64,000 nucleotides of DNA. Source: a virus. The notes under the pieces are model-generated. The model did no database searches and was not told where the DNA came from. It saw nothing but the letters and a program-made list of their open reading frames with translations. The stretch spans positions 1 through 64,000 of the IMG/VR virus record IMGVR_UViG_3300025012_000042. One strand, given 5' to 3'. Shown piece by piece: positions 26,233 to 34,920 of the stretch. How positions within the stretch are numbered: the first letter of the stretch is position 1; each line of letters opens with the position of its first letter. Made by a program: the position numbers and the translations under genes.

Positions 26233-26409
26233 ATAAGAAAAGTAAGATTCCTTAAAGATTTTAATTACTTCAAGAAAGATACTTATAGAGTTATTATGGA
26301 AGAAACTGCATTGCATTATCGTATTCAAGTTAATTTAGATAGTGATGAGTTGTATTGGTTGCATAAGGAAGATTGTGGAGATTTGTTTATTGTGGTTGAG
26401 AGGAGTTAA
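26233..26409 (+). CDS. Small protein with probable ATA start
   Basis: 58 residues from ATA at 26233, eight bases after GGAGG (26220-26224); the GTG in frame at 26224 is inside AAGGAGGTG. Basic N-terminus (RKVRFLKDFNYF), beta-rich, acidic end. Function unknown. Confidence 0.6.
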   Translation: MRKVRFLKDFNYFKKDTYRVIMEETALHYRIQVNLDSDELYWLHKEDCGDLFIVVERS

Positions 26410-26413
26410 GAAA

Positions 26414-27109
26414 TTGAAAAGAGAAGATATTACGATTGGATTAAGGGTAATTCCTCATTCAAAAAGTTATTGTGGTAATTTAGATGGCAGTGTCGATTGG
26501 AAGTGTGCACAGAGTAAAAACCAACCATATTTATTCGTATCAGAGATTTGTTCTCATTATATTGTTTTAGAATCCACAGAAAGATCAAATAAGGGTGATT
26601 TTTTCTTACCAGAAGATTTTGAACCATACATAGAAGACAATAAAAAGAATGAAGAAATTAACAATGAAAGTAGGGATATTAAAATGAAAAAATCAGATTT
26701 AAATAGTTCTATGCTATTCAAAATGCGTGATGGAGATTTATGTGCTTTATTGGATGATGTAGATAATGGAAAAATGTTTTGCAATAAAGAAGATATTCAA
26801 TTAGGGTATAGTTCTTATTGCGTATCAATAAATGATTATGATGAGGAATTGTCTAGCGAAGGAGACGATTATGACATTGTAGCAATTAAGCAACTAGATA
26901 GTTGTGTGAGAGTTGTATGTGATGTTTTAGATGAGAATGAACTTGAAGAATGGGATTGGGTTGAGGAAGTTGAGAAAGAAGTAGAAGAACAAAAAATCGA
27001 AAATGTTGCCCAAAATATTACAATTAATATTACCATTGATTCAAAAATGGATATTAATGAGTTAATGAGAGAATTGTCTTCAAAAATGAAGAATATAGGC
27101 AATTATTAG
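26414..27109 (+). CDS. Two-module small-domain fusion protein (231 aa)
   Basis: TTG start eight bases after GGAG. Residues 1-75 form one barrel-like module (TIGLRVIPHSKSYCGNLDGS), a linker has NKKNEEINNES, and an internal start-like KMKKSDLNSSML opens a second module (LFKMRDGDLCALLDD), ending in a Glu-rich helix and a final NINELMREL helix. Looks like two formerly separate small phage proteins joined in frame. Confidence 0.6.
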   Translation: MKREDITIGLRVIPHSKSYCGNLDGSVDWKCAQSKNQPYLFVSEICSHYIVLESTERSNKGDFFLPEDFEPYIEDNKKNEEINNESRDIKMKKSDLNSSMLFKMRDGDLCALLDDVDNGKMFCNKEDIQLGYSSYCVSINDYDEELSSEGDDYDIVAIKQLDSCVRVVCDVLDENELEEWDWVEEVEKEVEEQKIENVAQNITINITIDSKMDINELMRELSSKMKNIGNY

Positions 27110-27147
27110 ATCCTCAAGAAATTTTCATTTTATAGGATTATGCTTAA

Positions 27148-27226
27148 AATGACCATAAACTCAAATTTTCAATAAAATCACTAAAATAGCCCTGTAACCG
27201 TTGCTACATAAGGGTTTGTGGTCATT
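27148..27226. other. Structured non-coding element with long inverted repeat
   Basis: AATGACCATAAACTC (27148-27162) and GGGTTTGTGGTCATT (27212-27226) are inverted arms; inside, CCCT (27190-27193) pairs with AGGG (27211-27214) around TGTAACCGTTGCTACATA. The remaining gap 27110-27318 has no reading frame. It lies before the replication-block promoter, so an attenuator, small RNA or origin element are all possible. Confidence 0.5.
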
Positions 27227-27318
27227 AAATAGGCATAAATAATTATGTTATATATGGCATCCGATAGAAGTGGAATTTTATTTGGTTTGGTTTTGTTAGA
27301 AGTAAGAAATAAAATTTG

Positions 27319-27347
27319 TTGACATGATTTTAGTTGTATGGTATAAT
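27319..27347 (+). promoter_or_regulatory. Sigma-A type promoter of the replication block
   Basis: TTGACA at 27319, 17-base spacer, TATAAT at 27342 (spacer ends TATGG). About 170 bases of untranslated leader follow before the SSB-like gene. Confidence 0.85.
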
Positions 27348-27446
27348 GAGTAAGTGGGTTGAAATAAATAATATTTTAGAGAAAGGATTGATTGGTTGAA
27401 GAATAAGGGTAAATGCAGAAGACCAATAAAATTTAATAAAAGTCCA

Positions 27447-27512
27447 CCTTCTTTCAATATATTTTAATAGATCATGTGCATTAAATAATAAAATAAAATT
27501 ATTGAAAGAAGG
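27447..27512 (+). promoter_or_regulatory. Hairpin sequestering the SSB-gene ribosome site
   Basis: CCTTCTTTCAATA (27447-27459) is the perfect 13-base complement of TATTGAAAGAAGG (27500-27512), and the second arm contains the GAAAGAAGG ribosome site of the gene starting at 27523. In the folded state initiation would be blocked. The AT-rich 40-base loop could be a binding site for the encoded single-strand DNA-binding protein (autogenous control, inferred by analogy with T4 gene 32). Confidence 0.75.
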
Positions 27513-27522
27513 AATACATATA

Positions 27523-28632
27523 ATGGCATTTTATAATAAATTCATATTCATTGGTAATATTGGTATAGCAAAAGATAAGGAAAAATTTTATAATTCATTT
27601 CTAAATGATAAAGGAACATGGAGATCATCTAAAATAAACTTTATGATCAAAGAATCTGATCATAATGCAGTATTTGTAGAATTATTTGGTGGATATATGG
27701 CAGACGGTAAAGGAAAAGTATTCTCAAAGGACTTGGAAAATAATAATATTGAAATCCCTTGGGCAGATCGTAATAATCCAGAAACTTTAAAAATGGTAGC
27801 AGATATGAAAAAGTTTAAAGTAAATTTTGGAGAACAAAAAGAATTTATTACAGAGTTTGACATGATTGAATGTTTAAAAGACGAACTCCCTAAGATTACA
27901 AGTCCAGTTGTGGTTACAGGACAAATCAAGCATAAAGAATATAAAGGTAAATATACTGATGTATTTATTATTAAAACCATAAGATTAGCTAAAGAGGATG
28001 AAAAAAATAAACTTTCAGCCAATATAGAGATTTATTATTCTAAAGATTCTTTGGACACTGATGATTTTAAGGAAGAGAAAATTATTAAACTTGCAGGATT
28101 TGTTCCTCAATATATAGATAAAGAGATTGGTATAAAATATATGCCACATCCATTTATATTGAGTGCTAAAAAGCTAGATTTCACAAATGAAAAGCATGTA
28201 GAAAAATTTGAATTCTTAAAGAAATATCTTACAGTAAAAACTAAAACTTATGTTCATATTCCTTGGCAAATGACAGTCTTTAGAGGTGCTGATGAAGTTG
28301 AATGGAATGAATCAATGCTAACTAAAGCACAAAAAGAACAAGTTGCTTTTGGACTTTCTGAAGTAGATGATTTTAAACCTAAATCTAATATGCTTGGTGG
28401 CAACATATATGAATATCGTTTAACTAAACCGTTATTAGTAGGAGATTTTTCCGAAGGGGTTGTGGATTCTGAAATTAAAATTGAAGAATTCGAAAATACT
28501 AATGTGTTTGTTCCTGTAGAAAAAACTGAAAAATTTAAAGAACCTAAAGAAAATAAAAGTGAACAAACTGTTGAATCCGAATCAAAAACTGATGAAGTAA
28601 TTAGTAAAGATGATGAAGACTTATTTTCTTAA
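27523..28632 (+). CDS. Single-stranded-DNA-binding-like protein
   Basis: 369 residues from the ATG after GAAAGAAGG. N-terminal region (FYNKFIFIGNIG...KINFMIKESDHNAVFVELFGG) reads as an OB-fold strand pattern, and residues 120-150 contain VTGQIKHKEYKG. The C-terminal 50 residues are disordered and end with DDEDLFS, the acidic tail typical of SSBs. First gene of the replication block, directly followed by a RecA-fold ATPase. SSB identity is from tail, position and fold pattern, not a named family match. Confidence 0.65.
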   Translation: MAFYNKFIFIGNIGIAKDKEKFYNSFLNDKGTWRSSKINFMIKESDHNAVFVELFGGYMADGKGKVFSKDLENNNIEIPWADRNNPETLKMVADMKKFKVNFGEQKEFITEFDMIECLKDELPKITSPVVVTGQIKHKEYKGKYTDVFIIKTIRLAKEDEKNKLSANIEIYYSKDSLDTDDFKEEKIIKLAGFVPQYIDKEIGIKYMPHPFILSAKKLDFTNEKHVEKFEFLKKYLTVKTKTYVHIPWQMTVFRGADEVEWNESMLTKAQKEQVAFGLSEVDDFKPKSNMLGGNIYEYRLTKPLLVGDFSEGVVDSEIKIEEFENTNVFVPVEKTEKFKEPKENKSEQTVESESKTDEVISKDDEDLFS

Positions 28633-28644
28633 TATACTCATATA

Positions 28645-28664
28645 GGGGAGGTTTATTCCTTCCC
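28645..28664 (+). terminator. Hairpin after the SSB-like gene
   Basis: GGGGAGG TTTATT CCTTCCC, seven-pair stem with one G-T pair, followed by TTCAATTAAA. May act as a partial terminator setting a high SSB:ATPase expression ratio (inference). Confidence 0.5.
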
Positions 28665-28710
28665 TTCAATTAAAAAATAATAAAATTAAAATTAATGGAG
28701 GAATTTAATA

Positions 28711-29811
28711 ATGGCATTTAAGAAAAATACGGTTAAGGTTGATCTCGCTTCATATCCACCATATATCATTATGGGACAAAGAAAAATAGGAAAAACATCT
28801 TTGTTCTATAAATTACTATTAACTCACTATAAAACATTCGATGCAGGACTTTTAATCTCTTTTGGGGATGAAGAAGGATATCATAGTTTAGATGGATTAC
28901 AATATGAGCGTGTAGTTGAATGGGATGCTGATACAGATGAAGAAACTAATCTCCGTGGATTTATTCAAGTGGTCGATGATTTAGTTGAAAATAGAAAAGA
29001 ATATGGAATCAAAGCTATTTGTTTAGATACTCTGGATGAGATGATTACTATTGGAACCACAGAGATGCTAAAACAACATAAACGTGAAAAGGGAACTGTA
29101 TGCAAATCACTTAATGATGCGTTTGGTGGTTTTCAAAAAGGAAGAGATAGACTTTTAGAATCTGTAAATCTTCAAATCACTCGTCTAAGAAATGCTGGAT
29201 ATGCTGTATTTATTCTTTGCCATACAAAATTAAAAAATGTAAAAGATGTAATGACCGGAGAAGATTATGAACAATTAACAAATAATCTACGTGCTGATTT
29301 CTTTGGAAGTGTTGCAGATAAAGCTCAAATGATAGTAAATATTACAATGGAACGTGAAATTGTAGAGGGGAAACAAGTTGGCGAAAAGAGAATGATGTAT
29401 TTCAGAAATACTTCTATTGTTGATGCAGGTGGAAGATTTGTAGGACTACCTGAGAAACTTGAATTATCTGCTGAAAATTTCATGTTGGCATTTGAAACAG
29501 GTGTTAAAAATTCAATGATTAACCCTGTATCTGATAAAGATATTGAAGATCAAAAAAAGGAAGAAGTTAAAGAAATTGACTCCGCTGCTGAAATTGCATG
29601 GAAAAAAGAACATAAGTTAATTCAAGAAGAAATGAGTAAAGGTGATAATTTAGAATTTGTAACTACAATTCAATTAAAATATCCTAAAGCAACTGAGGAT
29701 ATTAAAGAAATTGTAAAAGGTATTATGTCTGAATACAAAATTGAAAACTTTAAGTCTCCAGAAGAACTTTCAACTGAAGGATTAAAGAAAATAGTAGCAA
29801 CTTTAGGATAA
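28711..29811 (+). CDS. RecA-fold ATPase (Sak4/AAA_24-like)
   Basis: 366 residues. Walker A GQRKIGKTS at about 22-30, Walker B AICLDTLDEM near 104, and FILCHTKLKN near 168, the layout of phage RecA-fold annealing/recombination ATPases. Adjacent to the SSB-like gene, as in phages where Sak4 and SSB cooperate in single-strand annealing. C-terminal 80 residues are a separate helical tail. Own AATGGAGG site. Confidence 0.75.
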   Translation: MAFKKNTVKVDLASYPPYIIMGQRKIGKTSLFYKLLLTHYKTFDAGLLISFGDEEGYHSLDGLQYERVVEWDADTDEETNLRGFIQVVDDLVENRKEYGIKAICLDTLDEMITIGTTEMLKQHKREKGTVCKSLNDAFGGFQKGRDRLLESVNLQITRLRNAGYAVFILCHTKLKNVKDVMTGEDYEQLTNNLRADFFGSVADKAQMIVNITMEREIVEGKQVGEKRMMYFRNTSIVDAGGRFVGLPEKLELSAENFMLAFETGVKNSMINPVSDKDIEDQKKEEVKEIDSAAEIAWKKEHKLIQEEMSKGDNLEFVTTIQLKYPKATEDIKEIVKGIMSEYKIENFKSPEELSTEGLKKIVATLG

Positions 29812-29853
29812 TTAATAAGGGGATAGGTGAAATATCCTATCCCTAATTAATCT
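29811..29853 (+). terminator. Strong hairpin after the RecA-fold ATPase
   Basis: GGGATAGG (about 29819-29826) pairs with CCTATCCC (29834-29842), extended by flanking TTAAT/ATTAA, and followed by TCTTT. Terminator or attenuator between recombination and helicase genes. Confidence 0.65.
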
Positions 29854-29864
29854 TTAAGGAATTG

Positions 29865-30362
29865 ATGTATATGGCAAGGAAATGTATATGTTCAGCAACT
29901 AAAGAGATTGGAACAACTGATATATTTTATTGTGTTAATGATAAGCGTAAAAATAAATATTATAAATCAGAGAAAATATTTAATGAATATATGAAAGATC
30001 AGGAATATAAACAAAAAACTATTGAGTATTTTCTATCGTTATTGGACTATAAATATTCAAACTATCTCAAAAAGAGATTAGGAGAATTGAATGAACACTT
30101 TACATATGAAATAATATATCTTGCATTTATAAAACAAACAGACAAAATTAAATATGTATTAAATGATAAACTGAGATATTCTACCGAACAGCAAAAAATA
30201 AGCTACATTATCAAAATAATTGAAAGTATTATAAACGATATAAAACCATTTAAGCAAGAAGAATATAGCGTAGAAATAGATATAGACGAATTAAATAATA
30301 TTAAGAATAAATTAATTAAACGTATTAATATTATTCAATACTTAGACAAGGAGGATTTATGA
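29865..30362 (+). CDS. Hypothetical protein (165 aa)
   Basis: Start among TTG 29862, ATG 29865 and ATG 29871 after AAGGA; 29865 is a compromise. N-terminal Cys pair (CIC) and long basic helices. Its stop overlaps the helicase start by four bases, so it is translationally coupled to the DnaB-like gene; a loader or accessory role is possible but only from position. Confidence 0.6.
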   Translation: MYMARKCICSATKEIGTTDIFYCVNDKRKNKYYKSEKIFNEYMKDQEYKQKTIEYFLSLLDYKYSNYLKKRLGELNEHFTYEIIYLAFIKQTDKIKYVLNDKLRYSTEQQKISYIIKIIESIINDIKPFKQEEYSVEIDIDELNNIKNKLIKRINIIQYLDKEDL

Positions 30363-31822
30363 AATTAGAAGAATATCCAGAATCAATTACTAAAAATAGA
30401 CAAATGATTGAAGCGTCATTTATTTTTTCTCTATATAAAAATCCTTCCTTATATGAAGATTATCATAAGAATTTAAAAATAGATTTAGAAGATAGTGATA
30501 TAAGGACAGACGATGGTATTTTTTATTATAGTTTAGGATTACAGATGTATAAATTAGGATATCAAACTTTTGATAGTTTAAGTGCTTATGCTTTTTTAGA
30601 AAGTAATCAAGTGTTAAAAGATGGATTTGAGTCAAGAGGTGGTTATAAATCCGTTGAAGAAATGAAAAGTTTAATTAATTTAGAAAACCTTGATAAATAT
30701 TATGATGAATTAGTAAAATATAATATGTTGCTAAGATTATATGACAAAGGATTTAATGTTGAAAACAATATCGATAAGTTTACAAAAATGAGTAGTGATG
30801 AAGTGTATGCTTTTTATGACTATCAATTGAACAATATTGCCTTAAATAAATCAGTGCAAGCCAATATCGCAGACTTAAACGATAATTATGATGAATGGAT
30901 TGATAAATGGGATCAAGGAAATTCAATGGGATATAAAATGGGATTCCCTCTTATTAATTATCATATGGCAGGGGTACATAAAGGAAACTTAATTCTTCAT
31001 GTTGGCGGCATCGGTCAAGGGAAAAGCACATCAGCAATTTTATTTTATGTTCTTCCAACTATTGAGTCGGGAGAAAGTATTGTAATTATTGGAAATGAAC
31101 AAGATGAAGATGCATGGAGGCAAATGATTTTATCTTCTGTCTTATTTAATAAAATTCATTATAGAAAAATGAATAGACAGAAATTTATGTTTGGAGGGTT
31201 TAGTGATGAAGATAAGGAAGGGTTGCAAAAAGCAACAGAATGGTTAAAGAAATCTAAAGGAAAAATATATTTTGCTCACTTACAAGATTATAATATTAAT
31301 ACAGTAAAGAAAATTATTAAGAAGTATAGTAAACGTGGTGTAGGAGTCTATCTATTTGATACTATGAAACCAGAGGATGATTCTTCAGATAAAGCATGGG
31401 CACAGTTCAGTGAGGTGGCTAAAGAATTATTTTTGATAGCCCACAAGGAAGATATCGCCCTTATTGCAACTGCACAATTATCAGGAGAATCTAATAAACG
31501 TAAATATTTAGATTTATCTTGTATTGGAAAATCAAAAGCAATTGCTGAGACAGCAGGTCAAGTATTAATGTTTAGACCAGTAAGAAACGAAGAAAAAGAA
31601 AAGATGAAGGGATATTCATATAAAAAAAATAACGAGGGTAAATATACCAATATAAAAACAGTAATTGATTTATCTCTAGATAAAGATTATATTATCGTTT
31701 TCGTTTCTAAGAATAGATATGGGAAGGCAAATATATGTATACTTTATGAGAGAAATATGGACTTCAATTCGATAATTGAGTTGGGGTATGTAGACGTAGA
31801 ATTTGATGGTTGGGGAAGGTAG
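30359..31822 (+). CDS. dnaB: DnaB-like replicative helicase
   Basis: 487 residues. Walker A GGIGQGKST near 215, Walker B LFDTM near 330 and ALIATAQLSGES near 378, with an N-terminal helical domain as in DnaB. Complete length for the family. Followed by a primase gene, matching the helicase-primase order of phage and plasmid replisomes. The fork helicase is expected to act 5'-3' on the lagging strand. Confidence 0.85.
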   Translation: MKLEEYPESITKNRQMIEASFIFSLYKNPSLYEDYHKNLKIDLEDSDIRTDDGIFYYSLGLQMYKLGYQTFDSLSAYAFLESNQVLKDGFESRGGYKSVEEMKSLINLENLDKYYDELVKYNMLLRLYDKGFNVENNIDKFTKMSSDEVYAFYDYQLNNIALNKSVQANIADLNDNYDEWIDKWDQGNSMGYKMGFPLINYHMAGVHKGNLILHVGGIGQGKSTSAILFYVLPTIESGESIVIIGNEQDEDAWRQMILSSVLFNKIHYRKMNRQKFMFGGFSDEDKEGLQKATEWLKKSKGKIYFAHLQDYNINTVKKIIKKYSKRGVGVYLFDTMKPEDDSSDKAWAQFSEVAKELFLIAHKEDIALIATAQLSGESNKRKYLDLSCIGKSKAIAETAGQVLMFRPVRNEEKEKMKGYSYKKNNEGKYTNIKTVIDLSLDKDYIIVFVSKNRYGKANICILYERNMDFNSIIELGYVDVEFDGWGR

Positions 31823-31831
31823 TAATGATGT

Positions 31832-32845
31832 ATGGATTTAATCTCAACAAAAGAATTCTTGAAGGATGATGCAGGAAAAATAATTGAACTACTTAACGAG
31901 GTTGGATTTTGCCATATAAAACATAATCATAAACAAAAGGAGATACGATGTGCAGAACACGAATATGGAAATCCCACAGCAATTAAAATTAATACAGAAA
32001 CTCTAGGGTGTATAAATTATAAAAGTAGTAAAAACGGAGATATAATTTCACTTATTCAAGAATTTAAGAAAGTCAGTTACAGATCAGCGTTGGAATATAT
32101 AATTGATTATTTTAATCTTGATTTAATACCACATAAAAAAATACAATTACCATTTGGAGGATTTTATAAAAAAATAATTCCTCCAACGTCTTTGGATCAA
32201 ATAGAGTTAAAAACTTATCCAGAAAGTATTTTAGATGAATATTGTAATAATCCTAATATTAGATTTTTTAATGATAGGATTGACTTAGATATTCAAAAAC
32301 AATTCAATATTGGATATGATATATCATCTTTGAGAATCACTATTCCTTGGAGAAGTGCAGAAGGAAAACTGATAGGAATTATTGGTAGATTAAATGAAGA
32401 TGTAATAAATGAAGATAGCCCTAAATATTTAGCACTTTTGCCATTCATAAAATCATATAGTTTATATGGATTCAGTGAAAATTATCAGAATTTAGTAGGC
32501 CAAACAGTATGGATTTGTGAAGCAGAAAAAAGCGTAATGATTGCTAAAGGTATGAATTTAAATAATGTAATATCTGTAGGCAGTCATAGTATTTCAGCAA
32601 TTCAAGTGCAATTAATTAAATCGCTTATGCCTAAAAAAATAATAGTTTCTTTTGATGAAGGAATTGAAAAAGAAAAATTAATTATTGAATGTAGTAAATT
32701 TAAAAATAGTTTCCTGAAGTATAATATAGGATATTTTAATTCATCTTGTTTACCTAAATATTCAAAGATGTCCTTGTTTGACTTAGATGATAATAAAAAA
32801 ATAATGCAATTAGCAAAGGAGAATATAATTTGGCTAGAGAATTAG
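31832..32845 (+). CDS. dnaG: DnaG-like primase (short form)
   Basis: 337 residues. A zinc-binding-like N-terminus (CAEHEYGN...GCINY, residues about 30-55) leads into a toprim core: ICEAEKS near 229 (catalytic Glu) and VSFDEG near 272 (Asp). Lacks the C-terminal helicase-binding domain of full-length DnaG (about 600 residues), common in phage primases. Overlaps the next start by 16 bases. Confidence 0.8.
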   Translation: MDLISTKEFLKDDAGKIIELLNEVGFCHIKHNHKQKEIRCAEHEYGNPTAIKINTETLGCINYKSSKNGDIISLIQEFKKVSYRSALEYIIDYFNLDLIPHKKIQLPFGGFYKKIIPPTSLDQIELKTYPESILDEYCNNPNIRFFNDRIDLDIQKQFNIGYDISSLRITIPWRSAEGKLIGIIGRLNEDVINEDSPKYLALLPFIKSYSLYGFSENYQNLVGQTVWICEAEKSVMIAKGMNLNNVISVGSHSISAIQVQLIKSLMPKKIIVSFDEGIEKEKLIIECSKFKNSFLKYNIGYFNSSCLPKYSKMSLFDLDDNKKIMQLAKENIIWLEN

Positions 32846-33936
32846 AACCAATAGTAAAAAAACTAATAGAAGATGGTAATATCGTTTATAGTTTTAGTAA
32901 ATTAGGATCATTCAATCAATGTGAATATGGTTATTATAATACATATATACTTAAAAATAGAGGCATTGATAATATTTATAGTGTTTGCGGAAGTAATATT
33001 CATAATGATTTAGAGCAAATATATAATGGCAAAGAAGTAGATTTGACTAAATCATTAAATAATACACTTTCAGAATTAGATATGCTAGGAGTTAATTTTG
33101 CAAATGATAAAATTAGAAATTCTTGGGTAGCTGATATGGAACATTTTTGCACTAATTTTAGATCACAAGAGGGGTCATATATTACAGAGGAAGGATTTAT
33201 ATTTGAGATTATGCCTAGAGTTTATATTCAAGGATATATTGATATGGTAGAAAAACATGATGAAAATAATATCTCAATTATTGATTTTAAAACAAGTAGT
33301 AAATTTGATAAAAAGAAACTAATTGGAGCAGGTAGACAATTAGTATTATATGGAATAGCAAAGCAAGATAAATATACAATAAATAAAATTGCGTGGTATA
33401 TGCTAAAATATCTTTATGTTTGTTCTAAATTGAAAAATGGAAACATCAATAGAAAAATGTGCAATAGGGGAAAATGGGTTAAGGAAATAGGGACGGATAA
33501 GAATATTAAAGATAAAAAAACTAATACATATAAACTTACTAAAAGTGCTTTAAAGAGAGAATTGGAAGTTTTAGGATGTAAAGATTTTGAGATTGAGATA
33601 TTTATTACTGAAGCAATAAATAATAATAATTTATATAATATGCCAAAAGAGATTCAGGATAAATATTGGCTAGAGGATTGTATTCTTGAATATGAGTTTA
33701 GCGAAGAAACAAAAGATGAGTTTATGGAGTTTGTAAAGTCTACACATGAGAAAATTATTGCTAAAGATGCGGATAATGAAAATGAATGGAAACCTTTAGA
33801 TATTGAGAATGATAATTTTTTCTGTAGTAATTTATGTTCTCATCGAACAAATTGTAAGTATTTATTAGATTTTTATGAGAGATTAAAATTGGGTGTGACA
33901 AAAAAAGATAGCGAATGGGATGAATTATTTGGATAA
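32830..33936 (+). CDS. Cas4/RecB-like PD-(D/E)XK nuclease
   Basis: 368 residues, TTG start with its ribosome site in the primase gene. SFSKLGSFNQCEYGYY at the N-terminus, GYIDMVEK near 135 and IIDFKTSS near 150 (the catalytic D and K), and a C-terminal Cys cluster CSNLCSHRTNC near 331: the Cas4-type iron-sulfur exonuclease layout. Expected to resect or trim DNA ends in recombination-coupled replication. Confidence 0.8.
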   Translation: MARELEPIVKKLIEDGNIVYSFSKLGSFNQCEYGYYNTYILKNRGIDNIYSVCGSNIHNDLEQIYNGKEVDLTKSLNNTLSELDMLGVNFANDKIRNSWVADMEHFCTNFRSQEGSYITEEGFIFEIMPRVYIQGYIDMVEKHDENNISIIDFKTSSKFDKKKLIGAGRQLVLYGIAKQDKYTINKIAWYMLKYLYVCSKLKNGNINRKMCNRGKWVKEIGTDKNIKDKKTNTYKLTKSALKRELEVLGCKDFEIEIFITEAINNNNLYNMPKEIQDKYWLEDCILEYEFSEETKDEFMEFVKSTHEKIIAKDADNENEWKPLDIENDNFFCSNLCSHRTNCKYLLDFYERLKLGVTKKDSEWDELFG

Positions 33937-33951
33937 GAAGGAGGATAAACA

Positions 33952-34920
33952 ATGAATTGTAGTGTTTGTAATATAGATGAAAAAGACGCTCCAAAATTCT
34001 ATTATAATAGTATATATGGAAATAATTTGTGTAATAAACATTATCTACAATTAAGAAGACACGGTAAAATAACAGATAATACACCAAATACAAAATTAGA
34101 TATATGTGAGGTTTGTGGACATAAAGAAGGATTAAAAAGATGTGGATTAGATGGAGATTTTAAAGGAAAAACATTATGTGGGAAACATTATTCTCAGGTA
34201 TTTGAAAAAGGTATAATATTTGATGCATTACCAACTCATAAAAATATGTTACGAGTATGTGATGTTTGCGGAAAGTTCGAAGGAGAAATAATTTATTGCA
34301 CAAAAACTAATCAGATGCTTTGTAGGAAGCATTATGACCATGTATTTAATTATGGCAAAGTATTAGAGAGAACCATATACGATAAAAATAATTATGTAAT
34401 AAAAGAAGATAATTACGGAAAGTTTGCAGAGATTATATTAAGAGATCAAAAACACGAAGAGATAGCAAGAACTGTAATTGATTATGATTATTTAGAAAAA
34501 GTATTAACAAGAGTATGGGGATATGCTCCCAGTTGGGGATATGTAACCAGTGGTAAAAAAGAGAATTTTGTAATGCTTCAGAATTTCATTATGGATCAAA
34601 AAGGGTTAATTGATCATATTGATAGAAATCCTTTAAACAATAGGGAATATAATTTAATTCCATCAAATAAATCTTTAAATTCATTAAATTGTGGACTTAG
34701 ATCCAATAATAAAAGTGGAGTAACTGGAGTTTCTTTTGATAAAACTCAAGAATTATGGAGGTCGTATATAAATTGGGAAGGAAAAAGATTGGAACTTGGG
34801 TATAAAAATGAAATTGAAGATGCAATTAAACTAAGACTATCAAAAGAAAATGAATTACTAGGCGTATTATCTCCTCAGAAACATTTATTTGAAGAGTATG
34901 GGATTGAGGTGAGGGTTTAA
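33952..34920 (+). CDS. HNH homing endonuclease with AP2 DNA-binding domain
   Basis: 322 residues. Three N-terminal zinc-ribbon repeats (CSVC..CNKHY, CEVCG..CGKHY, CDVCG..CRKHY) precede an HNH core (IDHIDRNPLNNR, near 219) and an AP2 module (SGVTGVSFDK..WRSY, about 254-290). Complete and probably active. It sits as a cassette between the Cas4-like nuclease and the polymerase, with its stop overlapping the polymerase ATG, the usual place for free-standing homing endonucleases next to replication genes. Confidence 0.85.
   Translation: MNCSVCNIDEKDAPKFYYNSIYGNNLCNKHYLQLRRHGKITDNTPNTKLDICEVCGHKEGLKRCGLDGDFKGKTLCGKHYSQVFEKGIIFDALPTHKNMLRVCDVCGKFEGEIIYCTKTNQMLCRKHYDHVFNYGKVLERTIYDKNNYVIKEDNYGKFAEIILRDQKHEEIARTVIDYDYLEKVLTRVWGYAPSWGYVTSGKKENFVMLQNFIMDQKGLIDHIDRNPLNNREYNLIPSNKSLNSLNCGLRSNNKSGVTGVSFDKTQELWRSYINWEGKRLELGYKNEIEDAIKLRLSKENELLGVLSPQKHLFEEYGIEVRV

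Noticed and set aside
27660-28022. Leftward open frame of 120 codons in the SSB-like gene
   Set aside because: Mirror of the well-supported rightward gene, no ribosome site, no protein-like motif.
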